Below, in pieces: positions 36,865 to 45,177 of a DNA stretch of 64,000 nucleotides. Position numbers and translations under genes: made by a program. Position 1 is the first letter of the stretch. Each line of letters starts with the position of its first letter. Under the pieces are notes generated by a model. The model searched no databases. It saw only the letters and a list, made by a program, of their open reading frames with translations, and was not told the DNA's origin. This stretch comes from Dysgonomonas sp. BGC7 (GTDB lineage Bacteria > Bacteroidota > Bacteroidia > Bacteroidales > Dysgonomonadaceae), in NCBI RefSeq assembly GCF_001261735.1, contig NZ_CVRP01000003.1:62001-126000 (forward strand), written 5' to 3'.

Positions 36865-37358
36865 TGAATATAGTTGAAGCAAACAAAGAGCATATTTTTA
36901 TAATAAAGCTGCTTTCCGATCAGATATGGCCTCACACGTTTAAGGATATCTTAAGCCCCGACCAAATAAGCTATATGATGGAAATGATGTATAGCCAAAG
37001 CTCGCTCGAAGATCAGATGAGCAAAGGACACCATTATCTTCTGGCAAACGAAGACGGAGAATATCTTGGCTATGTATCATACGAACTCAACTATAAAAAC
37101 TCTGATACAACAAAAATACATAAGATATATGTATTGCCATCCACACAGGGCAAAGGCGTAGGACGCTTCTTTATCGACTCGGTGGCAGATATAGCAAAAG
37201 CCAACGGAAACAAGGTGTTGTCGCTGAATGTAAACCGCTTTAATAAAGCTATAGACTTTTACAAACGAATAGGCTTTGAGGTTGCCGGAAGCGAAAACAT
37301 AGACATTGGCGATGGTTTCCTGATGGAAGACTTTATAATGAATAAGAAACTTAAATAA
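36864..37358 (+). CDS. GNAT acetyltransferase
   Basis: 164 residues. The acetyl-CoA-binding motif is IYVLPSTQGKGVGRFFIDSV (about 91-110), with the Q-G-x-G-x-G pattern, and LSLNVNRFNKAIDFYKRIGF (about 123-142) is the typical final strand-helix. The substrate is unknown; related RimI-like or spermidine-type enzymes share this outline. It is expressed with the upstream coiled-coil gene from one promoter, and a hairpin terminator follows. Confidence 0.85.
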   Translation: MNIVEANKEHIFIIKLLSDQIWPHTFKDILSPDQISYMMEMMYSQSSLEDQMSKGHHYLLANEDGEYLGYVSYELNYKNSDTTKIHKIYVLPSTQGKGVGRFFIDSVADIAKANGNKVLSLNVNRFNKAIDFYKRIGFEVAGSENIDIGDGFLMEDFIMNKKLK

Positions 37359-37390
37359 AAATCATCCCTGAAAATTTCGGGATGATTTTT
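37357..37390 (+). terminator. Intrinsic terminator
   Basis: AAAAATCATCCC / GGGATGATTTTT, 12 perfect pairs with a 10-base loop and T tract; the left foot overlaps the stop codon of the acetyltransferase gene. Confidence 0.88.
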
Positions 37391-37908
37391 TCTTTTATAT
37401 CCTCCAATAAAATTTTGTAATTAAACAAAGGCTATAGACACGACTCTAAAAGACCGAACACAATCCCTCTTCTAAACATCCTGTAAATAAAGTATATACA
37501 CTTTCCTGCTGATACGTTATCATAAGTTAACGTCCGAGCTACTCATTTCATACTTGTTGCTATTTCTTATTATTCTCAAAAATATTTCACCAATAGCGCT
37601 TTTTTATTTCCGAAATGACGTATATTTGTTTCGTTTTATTTCGAATAAAAGAATACAAAAGTTTTGATTCAAAATAAAAATCTAAGAAAAACAGAAATAT
37701 AGAAATAGGAAAAATTACATTTTTTAGCAATTATGTTACGCTACATATTGCTTTTACATTTTATAATTATATTTTTATGAAAAATAAACTTTAATTAATA
37801 AACCTAATGCCGCATACCTATCTGCTATTTTCATTTCTTAAAACAACAATAGACTGTTATGATTGAATAATTTTTCATTAAATATTTCCTTTACTTAATA
37901 ACTAACCT
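37391..37908. other. 518-base AT-rich intergenic region before the pyrophosphatase gene
   Basis: No credible ORF. One TATATTTG box (37621-37628) would give the pyrophosphatase mRNA a leader of about 270 bases. No stable hairpin or known riboswitch was recognised in that leader. Confidence 0.4.
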
Positions 37909-40266
37909 ATGAAAAAAATTTCTACCCTTTTGCTTATGCTGCTACCTTTAAGCCTTATGGCCAGTGAAGCAGACTTAAAAGTACCTGATCTGGGAAATGG
38001 TTACAACCTTTTGCTGTGGGGGCTTTTAATTTTGCTGCTCGGCATTGCGTTTGGCTTGGTACAGTATTTTCACATCAAGAAATTGCCTGTACATCAGTCG
38101 ATGCTTAACGTTTCAAAGACGATATACGAAACGTGTAAAACCTATCTTCTACAACAAGGCAGGTTTCTTTTTTATCTGTTGCTCATTATCTCGGTAGTAA
38201 TGGTCATATACTTCGGATTTTTATCCAATCCTGAAGTTGTAGCTACAGGAGAGACCAGCAGAGCGGTGTTTCTTATCTCTGTTCTTTTCTGGACTGTGTT
38301 AGGCATAGCCGGATCTTATGGTGTGGCATGGTACGGAATCCGCATCAACACGCTGGCCAATTCACGGACATCGTTCGCCTCGTTGCGCAAGCGTCCTTGG
38401 GAAGTGGTAAGCATTCCTCTCAAAGCAGGTATGAGCGTTGGGGTGATGCTTATCACTGTAGAACTGATAATGATGCTTGTGATTCTGCTCTTTGTTCCCG
38501 GTGATATGGCGGGCGCATGTCTTATCGGGTTTGCCATAGGCGAATCGCTCGGAGCTTCGGCGCTGCGTATAGCAGGAGGTATATTTACCAAGATAGCCGA
38601 TATAGGAGCCGACCTGATGAAAATTGTATTCAACATAAAAGAAGATGATCCTCGCAATCCGGGTGTTATTGCCGATTGCACAGGCGACAACGCAGGCGAC
38701 AGTGTAGGCCCTACAGCCGACGGATTTGAAACATACGGTGTAACGGGCGTTGCCCTCATATCCTTTATCGTACTTGCTGTACTTAATGTAGAATATCAGG
38801 CTCAGTTTATAGTATGGATATTTGTTATGCGCCTGTTGATGCTATTTACCTCTATCCTATCTTACTATATCAATCAAGGAATAGCAACCATGAAGTATGG
38901 AAATTCTCAGAAATTTAACTTCGAGATACCTCTTACTGCTCTTATCTGGATCACATCTGTAGTTTCTATCGTAGCAACATATATTGCCAGCTACTTCTTA
39001 CTCAACGATATGCCTAACGGATTGTGGTGGAAACTGGCTTCTATTATCAGTTGTGGGACATTTGCCGCTGCTCTGATCCCTGAAATCACTAAGGCATTTA
39101 CCAGTTCATCGTCCCGCCATGTAAAAGAGGTGGTGACAGCATCGCGCGAAGGTGGTGCATCGCTAAATATATTGTCAGGAATGGTTGCGGGCAATTTCAG
39201 TGCATTCTGGAAAGGCCTGATTATTGCCCTGCTGATGGCTGTAGCCTATTTTATATCCTTACAGGAATTGAAAGACATCATGCTGCATCCTTCCATTTTC
39301 GCATTCGGACTTGTAGCATTCGGACTATTGGGTATGGGACCCGTAACTATCGCAGTAGACAGCTATGGCCCTGTTACAGACAATGCTCAGTCGGTATTTG
39401 AACTATCCAGAATAGAGCATCTCCCTAACATATCGGAAGAAATAAAGAAAGACTTCGGGTTCGAGCCCGACTTTGAAAAAGGAAAAGAATATCTTGAAGA
39501 AAATGATTCGGCGGGTAATACGTTCAAAGCCACAGCCAAACCCGTATTGATAGGCACTGCCGTAATAGGGGCCACCACTATGATATTCTCTATAATCTTG
39601 GTACTCGAAAAACTTGGTATTTTAAATATAGACCTTATTGCAGCACCTGTACTTTTAGGTTTCATCTGCGGAGGATCTGTTGTTTACTGGTTTTCGGGAG
39701 CATCTATGCAAGCCGTTACCACAGGTGCGTATCGTGCAGTAGAGTATATAAAAGAGCATATTAACCTCAACAAAGAAGAGGCCGACATCAAAGATTCGAA
39801 AGCGGTAGTACGCATTTGTACCAAATATGCACAGGTGGGTATGTGGAATATATTCCTTGCATTGCTGTTCATCACGCTGGCTTTTGCGTTTATCGACCCC
39901 AACTTTTTTGTAGCCTATCTGATTTCCATCGCCGTATTCGGCTTGTTTCAGGCTATATATATGGCAAATGCCGGTGGAGCATGGGACAATGCAAAGAAAA
40001 TAGTAGAAGTAGAACTGAAAGAACGCAACACAGACCTTCATGCCGCTACAGTGGTAGGAGATACAGTGGGAGACCCTTACAAAGATACTTCATCCGTATC
40101 GCTCAATCCTATTATCAAGTTTTCTACACTATTCGGACTATTGGCTGTTGAAATTGCAATAGAACTGCCGGATACCTATAAGTGGATTGCCGGACTTATA
40201 TTTCTTACTGTAGCTTTGGTATTTGTTTACCGTTCGTTCTACAGTATGCGTATAGTGAAAAAATAG
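37909..40266 (+). CDS. hppA: Membrane-bound ion-pumping pyrophosphatase (divergent type)
   Basis: Couples pyrophosphate hydrolysis to H+ or Na+ export. 785 residues, about 16 transmembrane helices plus a signal-like N-terminus. Catalytic motifs are present: DIGADLMK (about 229), EDDPRNPGVIADCTGDNAGD, GPVTDN (about 485), ANAGGAWDNAKK and VVGDTVGDPYKDTS. Three departures from usual family members: the first motif is one residue short and lacks the K-V-E glutamate; D-N-A-G-G-I is replaced by DNAQSVFEL, followed by an extra stretch of about 25 residues; and GNTFKATAK has Lys (about 539) where K+-dependent enzymes have Ala. This suggests a K+-independent, divergent pump; the ion is uncertain. Confidence 0.93.
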   Translation: MKKISTLLLMLLPLSLMASEADLKVPDLGNGYNLLLWGLLILLLGIAFGLVQYFHIKKLPVHQSMLNVSKTIYETCKTYLLQQGRFLFYLLLIISVVMVIYFGFLSNPEVVATGETSRAVFLISVLFWTVLGIAGSYGVAWYGIRINTLANSRTSFASLRKRPWEVVSIPLKAGMSVGVMLITVELIMMLVILLFVPGDMAGACLIGFAIGESLGASALRIAGGIFTKIADIGADLMKIVFNIKEDDPRNPGVIADCTGDNAGDSVGPTADGFETYGVTGVALISFIVLAVLNVEYQAQFIVWIFVMRLLMLFTSILSYYINQGIATMKYGNSQKFNFEIPLTALIWITSVVSIVATYIASYFLLNDMPNGLWWKLASIISCGTFAAALIPEITKAFTSSSSRHVKEVVTASREGGASLNILSGMVAGNFSAFWKGLIIALLMAVAYFISLQELKDIMLHPSIFAFGLVAFGLLGMGPVTIAVDSYGPVTDNAQSVFELSRIEHLPNISEEIKKDFGFEPDFEKGKEYLEENDSAGNTFKATAKPVLIGTAVIGATTMIFSIILVLEKLGILNIDLIAAPVLLGFICGGSVVYWFSGASMQAVTTGAYRAVEYIKEHINLNKEEADIKDSKAVVRICTKYAQVGMWNIFLALLFITLAFAFIDPNFFVAYLISIAVFGLFQAIYMANAGGAWDNAKKIVEVELKERNTDLHAATVVGDTVGDPYKDTSSVSLNPIIKFSTLFGLLAVEIAIELPDTYKWIAGLIFLTVALVFVYRSFYSMRIVKK

Positions 40267-40280
40267 AAGAAACGCTGATA

Positions 40281-40319
40281 AAAAAAGTAGGCTGTCTAAG
40301 ATAGACAGCCTACTTTTTT
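40281..40319. terminator. Strong bidirectional terminator
   Basis: 18 perfect pairs (40281-40298 with 40302-40319) around an AGA triloop, with A and T runs at the feet; separates the convergent pyrophosphatase and DUF1349 genes. Confidence 0.92.
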
Positions 40320-40969
40320 TATTCTGCATTATTTTTCAACCACTCCAACCGCCGTTGATCGGGTAAATGTTTCACCGAAAAATTATCGAATCGTGCATTA
40401 AACCCGTTCCCATCGGGACAAGCACCCATCAGCCCAACCATAACAGGACGATTGTCTTGCAACCATGCGTTTCGCATCATTACATATTCCTTGTCGTCGA
40501 ACGAATAAAACACCTCTACAGCATCTAATCGTCTTACGGCCTTTATCCAAACATACTGAACAGGCTTTTCGAGAGTTATCACACTCCAGTCACTCGTTTT
40601 GTGCGTTACCACTGTGCTCAGATTGTATTTACCATCGACAAATTCAATCCCCGCCTTGATATAGTTTTCGTGATCTATACGCAGCATCAGTCCCGATTGG
40701 TCGAACCTCACTTTGTAATCGCCCGATATCTTCACCTTCACTTCAAATTCGCCGCCATAGGTAGTGTACAAAAATGGAGCATCATCGACCGTAAAGCCAT
40801 AATGAGAGATACGCCAATAATCGCTCTGAGGAGTCACCGACATAGACAAGCTATTATTTTTAATTTCCCACTTTTCCGGTTCGTTAAACCATTGCATCTT
40901 TTCAAGACTCTGAGCCATTGCACTGCCCGAAATCAGAATTGAAGCAATAAAAAACACAATTTTTCTCAT
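40319..40969 (-). CDS. Secreted DUF1349 (concanavalin-like) protein
   Basis: 216 residues with signal peptide MRKIVFFIASILISGSAMAQ. The remainder is one DUF1349 beta-jelly-roll domain (about 22-205): KMQWFNEPEKWEIKNNSLSM, DQSGLMLRIDHENYIKAGIE and MVGLMGACPDGNGFNARFDN are characteristic. The family is described as LamG-like or, historically, as a regulator of yeast enolase; a carbohydrate-binding or glycoside-related role in the periplasm is plausible but unproven. Its stop codon sits at the foot of the terminator hairpin. Confidence 0.85.
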   Translation of the reverse strand: MRKIVFFIASILISGSAMAQSLEKMQWFNEPEKWEIKNNSLSMSVTPQSDYWRISHYGFTVDDAPFLYTTYGGEFEVKVKISGDYKVRFDQSGLMLRIDHENYIKAGIEFVDGKYNLSTVVTHKTSDWSVITLEKPVQYVWIKAVRRLDAVEVFYSFDDKEYVMMRNAWLQDNRPVMVGLMGACPDGNGFNARFDNFSVKHLPDQRRLEWLKNNAE

Positions 40970-41065
40970 ATCATATAAGTATTATATTATTAAATAAATT
41001 ACAATTAATTACCTGACAGGTATATTCTTTCTATAACATAAACAAAGAATAACCATATAAAAAAC

Positions 41066-41081
41066 TATCTTTACAAAGATA
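41066..41081. promoter_or_regulatory. 16-base perfect palindrome containing a -7 box
   Basis: TATCTTTACAAAGATA: 7+7 symmetric arms around AC. The left arm plus A is the variant -7 box TATCTTTA. It is placed 44 bases before the LuxR-type gene and could be an operator that occludes the promoter. Confidence 0.5.
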
Positions 41082-41124
41082 ATTCCCTGTTATAGAATAG
41101 GCAATACTGATTAATAACCATTTT

Positions 41125-41898
41125 ATGATAAAACAAAACGTAGCTTCTATTTTGAATGATGAACTGCTGAAACAACCGTTTTCGATAGATAAGGTAGAGT
41201 CAGCAATACTTTCCGAATATCAACAAATTGCATACGGATACTCTAAGATAGAAAATTCGATAGCAGTTCTCAGCGACTTGAAGTCAGACAAGAGCTATAT
41301 CTATAATGGTGGATTTGCTGAGATATTGGGTGTAGCCGAGAAAAATAGTAGCAAAATAATAGATTCGATATGGGAAGAGGATATATTTAGCCGAATTCAT
41401 CCTGATGATCTTGCAAAAAAGCACTTACTCGAACTACAGTTCTTTCATTTACTAAAAACAATCCCTGTAGATGAGCGATCTGATTATCAAATAGTAAGTA
41501 AAATGCAAATGAAAGACCAATCCGGTAAATACATTTCCACACAACACCGAATGTTTTATGTCAGTAGTTGTCCTTCGGGCAATTTGTGGCTGGCTTTGTG
41601 TCTATATAATTATTCATACGAGCATCCCGATTATGAAGTTTCGAACGGAACGATTATAAATTCGGCAACAGGCAATACTATCGAAGCAGACAGGAATAAT
41701 TGCGACAATATTCTATCATCGAGAGAAAAAGAAATATTACTATTGATAGAAAAAGGACGAATGAGCAAAGATATTGCTACCGCATTGTCGATAAGTATAA
41801 ATACAGTGAACAGGCATCGTCAGAATATTTTAGAAAAGTTGCGGGTAAAGAATTCGCTAGAAGCGTGTAGAGTGGCAAAACTAATGAAGTTGTTCTGA
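41125..41898 (+). CDS. LuxR-family transcription factor with PAS-like sensor domain
   Basis: 257 residues. The N-terminal 150 residues look like a PAS-type fold (SDLKSDKSYIYNGGFAEILG and HPDDLAKKHLLELQFFHLL). The C-terminal LuxR helix-turn-helix is unmistakable: LSSREKEILLLIEKGRMSKD (about 196-215) then SISINTVNRHRQNILEKLRV. There is no receiver Asp pattern, so the signal is not from a two-component kinase; a small ligand or redox cue is possible. This type is frequent in Bacteroidetes near stress genes. A perfect palindrome overlaps its promoter. The targets are unknown. Confidence 0.87.
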   Translation: MIKQNVASILNDELLKQPFSIDKVESAILSEYQQIAYGYSKIENSIAVLSDLKSDKSYIYNGGFAEILGVAEKNSSKIIDSIWEEDIFSRIHPDDLAKKHLLELQFFHLLKTIPVDERSDYQIVSKMQMKDQSGKYISTQHRMFYVSSCPSGNLWLALCLYNYSYEHPDYEVSNGTIINSATGNTIEADRNNCDNILSSREKEILLLIEKGRMSKDIATALSISINTVNRHRQNILEKLRVKNSLEACRVAKLMKLF

Positions 41899-41965
41899 AA
41901 ACTCGTCCAATATCAAATCATTCAAGTAGCGGCAAATCGGATTCTCTAATTTTAGGATACAAAAA

Positions 41966-41995
41966 AAAGCTCCGATAATTACTTATCAGAGCTTT
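41966..41995. terminator. Bidirectional hairpin
   Basis: AAAGCTCCGATAA / TTATCAGAGCTTT (12 of 13 pairs) with a TTAC loop, between convergent LuxR-type and rpsP genes. Confidence 0.8.
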
Positions 41996-42014
41996 CATTT
42001 ATGCTGTATATTAA

Positions 42015-42599
42015 TTATTCAGCACTTTTTTCTTCTTCTGTTGCTGGAGCTTCTGCTACAGGAGCTTCTTCAACCACCTCTGCTACTTCTTCGGCAGGAG
42101 CGGCGGCTTCGGCTTCAGCCTCAGCTTGTGCTGCATTTTCTTCTGCTTTCTTCTGAGCTACTGCGTCAGCTTTTGCTTTGTTTGCTGCTTTTTCAGCATC
42201 TAAACGAGCTTTTGCATCAGCCTGAGCTTTTGTTTGGTTCTTATTGATAACAGCCTGAGTACCTTTTTCCTTATCAGCTTTCCATGCTTCAAATTTCTTA
42301 TCAGCTTCTGCTTCGCTAAACGCACCTTTAGCAACACCACCTAGAAGGTGTTTCTTCAATAAAACTCCTTGTTCAGAAAGTATGTTACGAGTAGTGTCGG
42401 TAGGTTGAGCACCAACTTGCAACCAGTACAAAGCCCTGTCGAAATTCATAGTTATTGTAGCAGGATTGGTGTTAGGATTGTAAGAACCAACCTTTTCAAT
42501 AAATTTTCCATCACGTGGAGCTCTGCTATCAGCAATGACGATGTGGTAAAAAGGATAACCTTTACGTCCTCGTCTTTGTAAACGGATCTTTGTAGCCAT
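42015..42599 (-). CDS. rpsP: Ribosomal protein S16 with long acidic tail
   Basis: Small-subunit protein S16. The core (1-85) is typical: [40 protein letters not shown] and [20 protein letters not shown]. The remaining 110 or so residues are low-complexity Ala/Glu/Lys, first basic-acidic mixed ([20 protein letters not shown]), then strongly acidic to the end. Such tails occur in Bacteroidetes S16 but not in E. coli (82 residues). The tail's role is unknown. A full-consensus promoter lies upstream, so it is transcribed apart from rpsT. Confidence 0.95.
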   Translation of the reverse strand: MATKIRLQRRGRKGYPFYHIVIADSRAPRDGKFIEKVGSYNPNTNPATITMNFDRALYWLQVGAQPTDTTRNILSEQGVLLKKHLLGGVAKGAFSEAEADKKFEAWKADKEKGTQAVINKNQTKAQADAKARLDAEKAANKAKADAVAQKKAEENAAQAEAEAEAAAPAEEVAEVVEEAPVAEAPATEEEKSAE

Positions 42600-42647
42600 T
42601 TCTTTCTTTAGTTAATTTTAATTATACATAATTGTTATTAGCGGGTG

Positions 42648-42677
42648 CAAAGATAAGAATAAGTTTTTGTAATTCAA
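42648..42677 (-). promoter_or_regulatory. Promoter TTG-N19-TATCTTTG for rpsP
   Basis: On the minus strand TTG (42675-42677) and TATCTTTG (42648-42655), 19 bases apart, 49 bases before the rpsP ATG. Confidence 0.8.
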
Positions 42678-42776
42678 TACAATATTCACTAATCTTTGCG
42701 TATATTTAAACAAAAAGAAGCTGAACTCTCTAAAGAATCCAGCCTTTTATATATAAATTTTATATTAGGTAGCTAA

Positions 42777-43028
42777 TTATAGCGCGTGAACGTGAGCAGC
42801 TAATTTAGACTTCAAGTTACCGGCTTTGTTTTTATGTATAACATTTTTCTTAGCCAGTCTATCCAACATTGAGCATACAGACGGATATTGTTTTTGAGCT
42901 TCTTCCTTATCTGTAAGAGTACGGAATTTTCTAACTGCGTTACGAGTTGTCTTAGCTACATATCTGTTTCTCAAGCGTCTTGCGTCTGCTTGTCTGATTC
43001 TTTTTTCTGCTGATTTATGATTTGCCAT
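42777..43028 (-). CDS. rpsT: Ribosomal protein S20
   Basis: 83-residue basic small-subunit protein binding the 5' domain of 16S rRNA. It starts [20 protein letters not shown], the family hallmark, and continues helically to [24 protein letters not shown]-containing ribosome site (AAAGGA) precedes the ATG by about ten bases. The only promoter visible is the one before the tRNA-Glu gene 44 bases upstream, so S20 is probably made from a tRNA-mRNA dual transcript. Confidence 0.96.
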   Translation of the reverse strand: MANHKSAEKRIRQADARRLRNRYVAKTTRNAVRKFRTLTDKEEAQKQYPSVCSMLDRLAKKNVIHKNKAGNLKSKLAAHVHAL

Positions 43029-43071
43029 TTTGACTAATCCTTTATTTTTTTTTATTTATTCGTTATATTTG

Positions 43072-43143
43072 TAGCCCATAGGGGAGTCGAACCCCTCTTT
43101 CAAGAATGAAAATCTTGCGTCCTAACCGATAGACGAATGGGCC
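43072..43143 (-). tRNA. tRNA-Glu (anticodon UUC)
   Basis: 72-base cloverleaf on the minus strand: acceptor arms GGCCCAT / ATGGGCT (first pair G-U), anticodon stem CAAGA / TCTTG with loop TTTTCAT giving TTC at 43108-43110, T-loop GGTTCGACTCC, discriminator A. The CCA end is not encoded. It is 43 bases upstream of rpsT on the same strand. Confidence 0.95.
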
Positions 43144-43197
43144 ATCTTAGGTGGAGTATTCTGTTTTCACAGCTCGTTTCTCCCTCGATTGCGGATG

Positions 43198-43228
43198 CAA
43201 AGGTAATTCAATTTTGATTACATGCAAA
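43198..43228 (-). promoter_or_regulatory. Promoter TTTG-N19-TACCTTTG for tRNA-Glu/rpsT
   Basis: On the minus strand TTTG (43225-43228) and TACCTTTG (43198-43205) are 19 bases apart, 54 bases upstream of the tRNA 5' end: a full consensus match. Confidence 0.85.
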
Positions 43229-43423
43229 CATTTCACTACATTTTTTTGAAAATAATTTACCAATTTACACTACTACATTGATTTTCAATATGGTTTACAG
43301 ACATATTTTTTCACACTTTTTTGTACTATAAAGAGTAACAGCAAACATTCAGAAGAAATAAAAACAAATAGGGAAATATACCCTCCCTTTTCAGAATGTT
43401 AACCAATCGGTATCCACTATCCA

Positions 43424-43454
43424 TTGTACAGGTTACTAAAATAATTTATTTTTG
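43424..43454 (+). promoter_or_regulatory. Promoter TTG-N20-TATTTTTG
   Basis: TTG (43424-43426) and TATTTTTG (43447-43454), 20 bases apart, 21 bases before the ATG at 43476. Because the -7 box overlaps the ORF start at 43452, it also argues that 43476 is the true start. Confidence 0.8.
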
Positions 43455-43475
43455 CAAGAATATAAAATAAGACAA

Positions 43476-45164
43476 ATGAAAAAACTACTCGCTCTCCTAT
43501 TTTCCATATATACATTCGGAGTATTTGCTCAGACACAACAAGAATATCGTTCACCTCTCGACATACCTCTTATTCTCAGCGCCAATTTCGGCGAGTTGCG
43601 CCCCAATCATTTTCATTCGGGAATAGATTTGAAAACAGAAGGAGTTATAAACAAACCCGTATATTCTATTGCCGATGGGTATATATCGCGCATATCGGTT
43701 TCACCTTCGGGCTATGGACTGGCTATTTACGTTACACACGTTACAGGACAAACAAGCGTTTGCGGGCATATAAATAAATTTGCACCAAAAGTTGCCGAAT
43801 ATGTAAAAAACAAACAATACCAACAAGAGAGCTACAGTGTAGACTTGAGTCTCAACCCTGAAGAACTGCCTGTAAAAAAAGGAGACCTGATAGCATACAG
43901 CGGCAATACAGGCTCGTCGGGAGGCCCGCATGTACATTTCGAAATACGCAACACTGCCGACCAAACAGCCCTCGACCCACTCGAGTATTATAAGAATAGC
44001 ATAACAGACACCAAGCCTCCGCTTATAAAAGGTATTGCCATCTATCCTATAAACGAAGAAGGAGCAGTCGAATTCAGTCGTTTTCCTTACAGGGCAAACG
44101 TATCTGTGCTCAAAAATGGAAGCTATGCCCCAATTAAAGATGACGTAGAAGCATGGGGTAAAATAGGAATAGGTGTACGTACAAACGATCGTATGGATGG
44201 TACGACAAATATATACGGAGTAAGGAAAGTAAGACTTTTTTGCGATAGTGTCGAAATATTTTCTTCTGATCTGTCTATTATAGATTTCAGCAAAACGAGA
44301 ATGATAAACAGTATGACCGACTTTGACTACTGGAGCAAAAGAAAAGTTTTCTACGAAAAATCATTTATCGAGCCGGGCAATAAACTCCCTATCTACAAGG
44401 CTGTAAACAATGGTTATATAAATATAAAGGAGAATCGCATTTACAATTTCAGATACGAACTCGAAGACCTGTACGGCAATCAGACATCTTATTCTTTCTC
44501 GGTAAAAGGTAAAGAGCAAACAATCCCTCAAAAACGTAAATGTACCTTGCGAATGAGCTGGGACAAAGACAATAATTATTCGGCAGACGGGCTTTCTTTA
44601 AATATTCCGAACGGATATTTATACGACAATTTGTGCTTCATGTTGAAAAAGACCACAGATGCGAGCTACTTGTCCGATACATATCAAGTAAACGACACCC
44701 ACGTTCCTCTGCATGGCTACTGCAATATGTCTGTAGCATTGACAAAAGATACAGCGACAAACAAGGCTCAATACGGCATTGTCCGCATAGCCGGAACAAG
44801 AGAAAGCTGGGTAGGAGGAAAATACGAAAACGGGAAGATAACCGCACAAATACGAGAACTGGGACACGCTTATGCCGTAAGCACCGACACCAAAGCTCCT
44901 GAAATAAGTCCGATACAGCCTGTGAAATGGATTAAAAACGGAGTTATAAAAATACGTGTTACGGACAACAAAAGCGGTCTGAAATCGTGTAAAGGAACTA
45001 TTGATGGTAAGTTTGCCCTCTTCGAAAACGATGTAAAGTCACCGATTTACTCATACACCATCGACCCTAAGCGAGTAGAAAAAGGAAAAACGCATAAACT
45101 TATTTTCACAGCTACAGACGGGTGCGGCAATACAAGCACATACGAATACGAATTTAAATACTGA
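43476..45164 (+). CDS. M23-family metallopeptidase (LytM domain)
   Basis: 562 residues from MKKLLALLFSIYTFGVFAQT, a signal peptide. The LytM/M23 zinc endopeptidase domain lies near the N-terminus (about 25-180): HFHSGIDL with H47 and D51, GHINKF with H98, and PHVHFEI with H152 and H154, so all zinc and catalytic residues are present. The remaining 380 residues are beta-rich, with two segments resembling Ig-like or metal-binding repeats (KIRVTDNKSGLKSCKGTIDG near 500). It probably cuts peptide bridges in peptidoglycan in the periplasm. It is a single gene, convergent with nnr. Confidence 0.92.
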   Translation: MKKLLALLFSIYTFGVFAQTQQEYRSPLDIPLILSANFGELRPNHFHSGIDLKTEGVINKPVYSIADGYISRISVSPSGYGLAIYVTHVTGQTSVCGHINKFAPKVAEYVKNKQYQQESYSVDLSLNPEELPVKKGDLIAYSGNTGSSGGPHVHFEIRNTADQTALDPLEYYKNSITDTKPPLIKGIAIYPINEEGAVEFSRFPYRANVSVLKNGSYAPIKDDVEAWGKIGIGVRTNDRMDGTTNIYGVRKVRLFCDSVEIFSSDLSIIDFSKTRMINSMTDFDYWSKRKVFYEKSFIEPGNKLPIYKAVNNGYINIKENRIYNFRYELEDLYGNQTSYSFSVKGKEQTIPQKRKCTLRMSWDKDNNYSADGLSLNIPNGYLYDNLCFMLKKTTDASYLSDTYQVNDTHVPLHGYCNMSVALTKDTATNKAQYGIVRIAGTRESWVGGKYENGKITAQIRELGHAYAVSTDTKAPEISPIQPVKWIKNGVIKIRVTDNKSGLKSCKGTIDGKFALFENDVKSPIYSYTIDPKRVEKGKTHKLIFTATDGCGNTSTYEYEFKY

Positions 45165-45177
45165 AAATAAAAGATGA

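Larger units (their letters stand above)
43144..43475. other. 332-base divergent intergenic region
   Basis: Carries the leftward tRNA-Glu/rpsT promoter and the rightward promoter of the M23 peptidase gene. Nothing else was recognised between 43229 and 43423. Confidence 0.5.
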
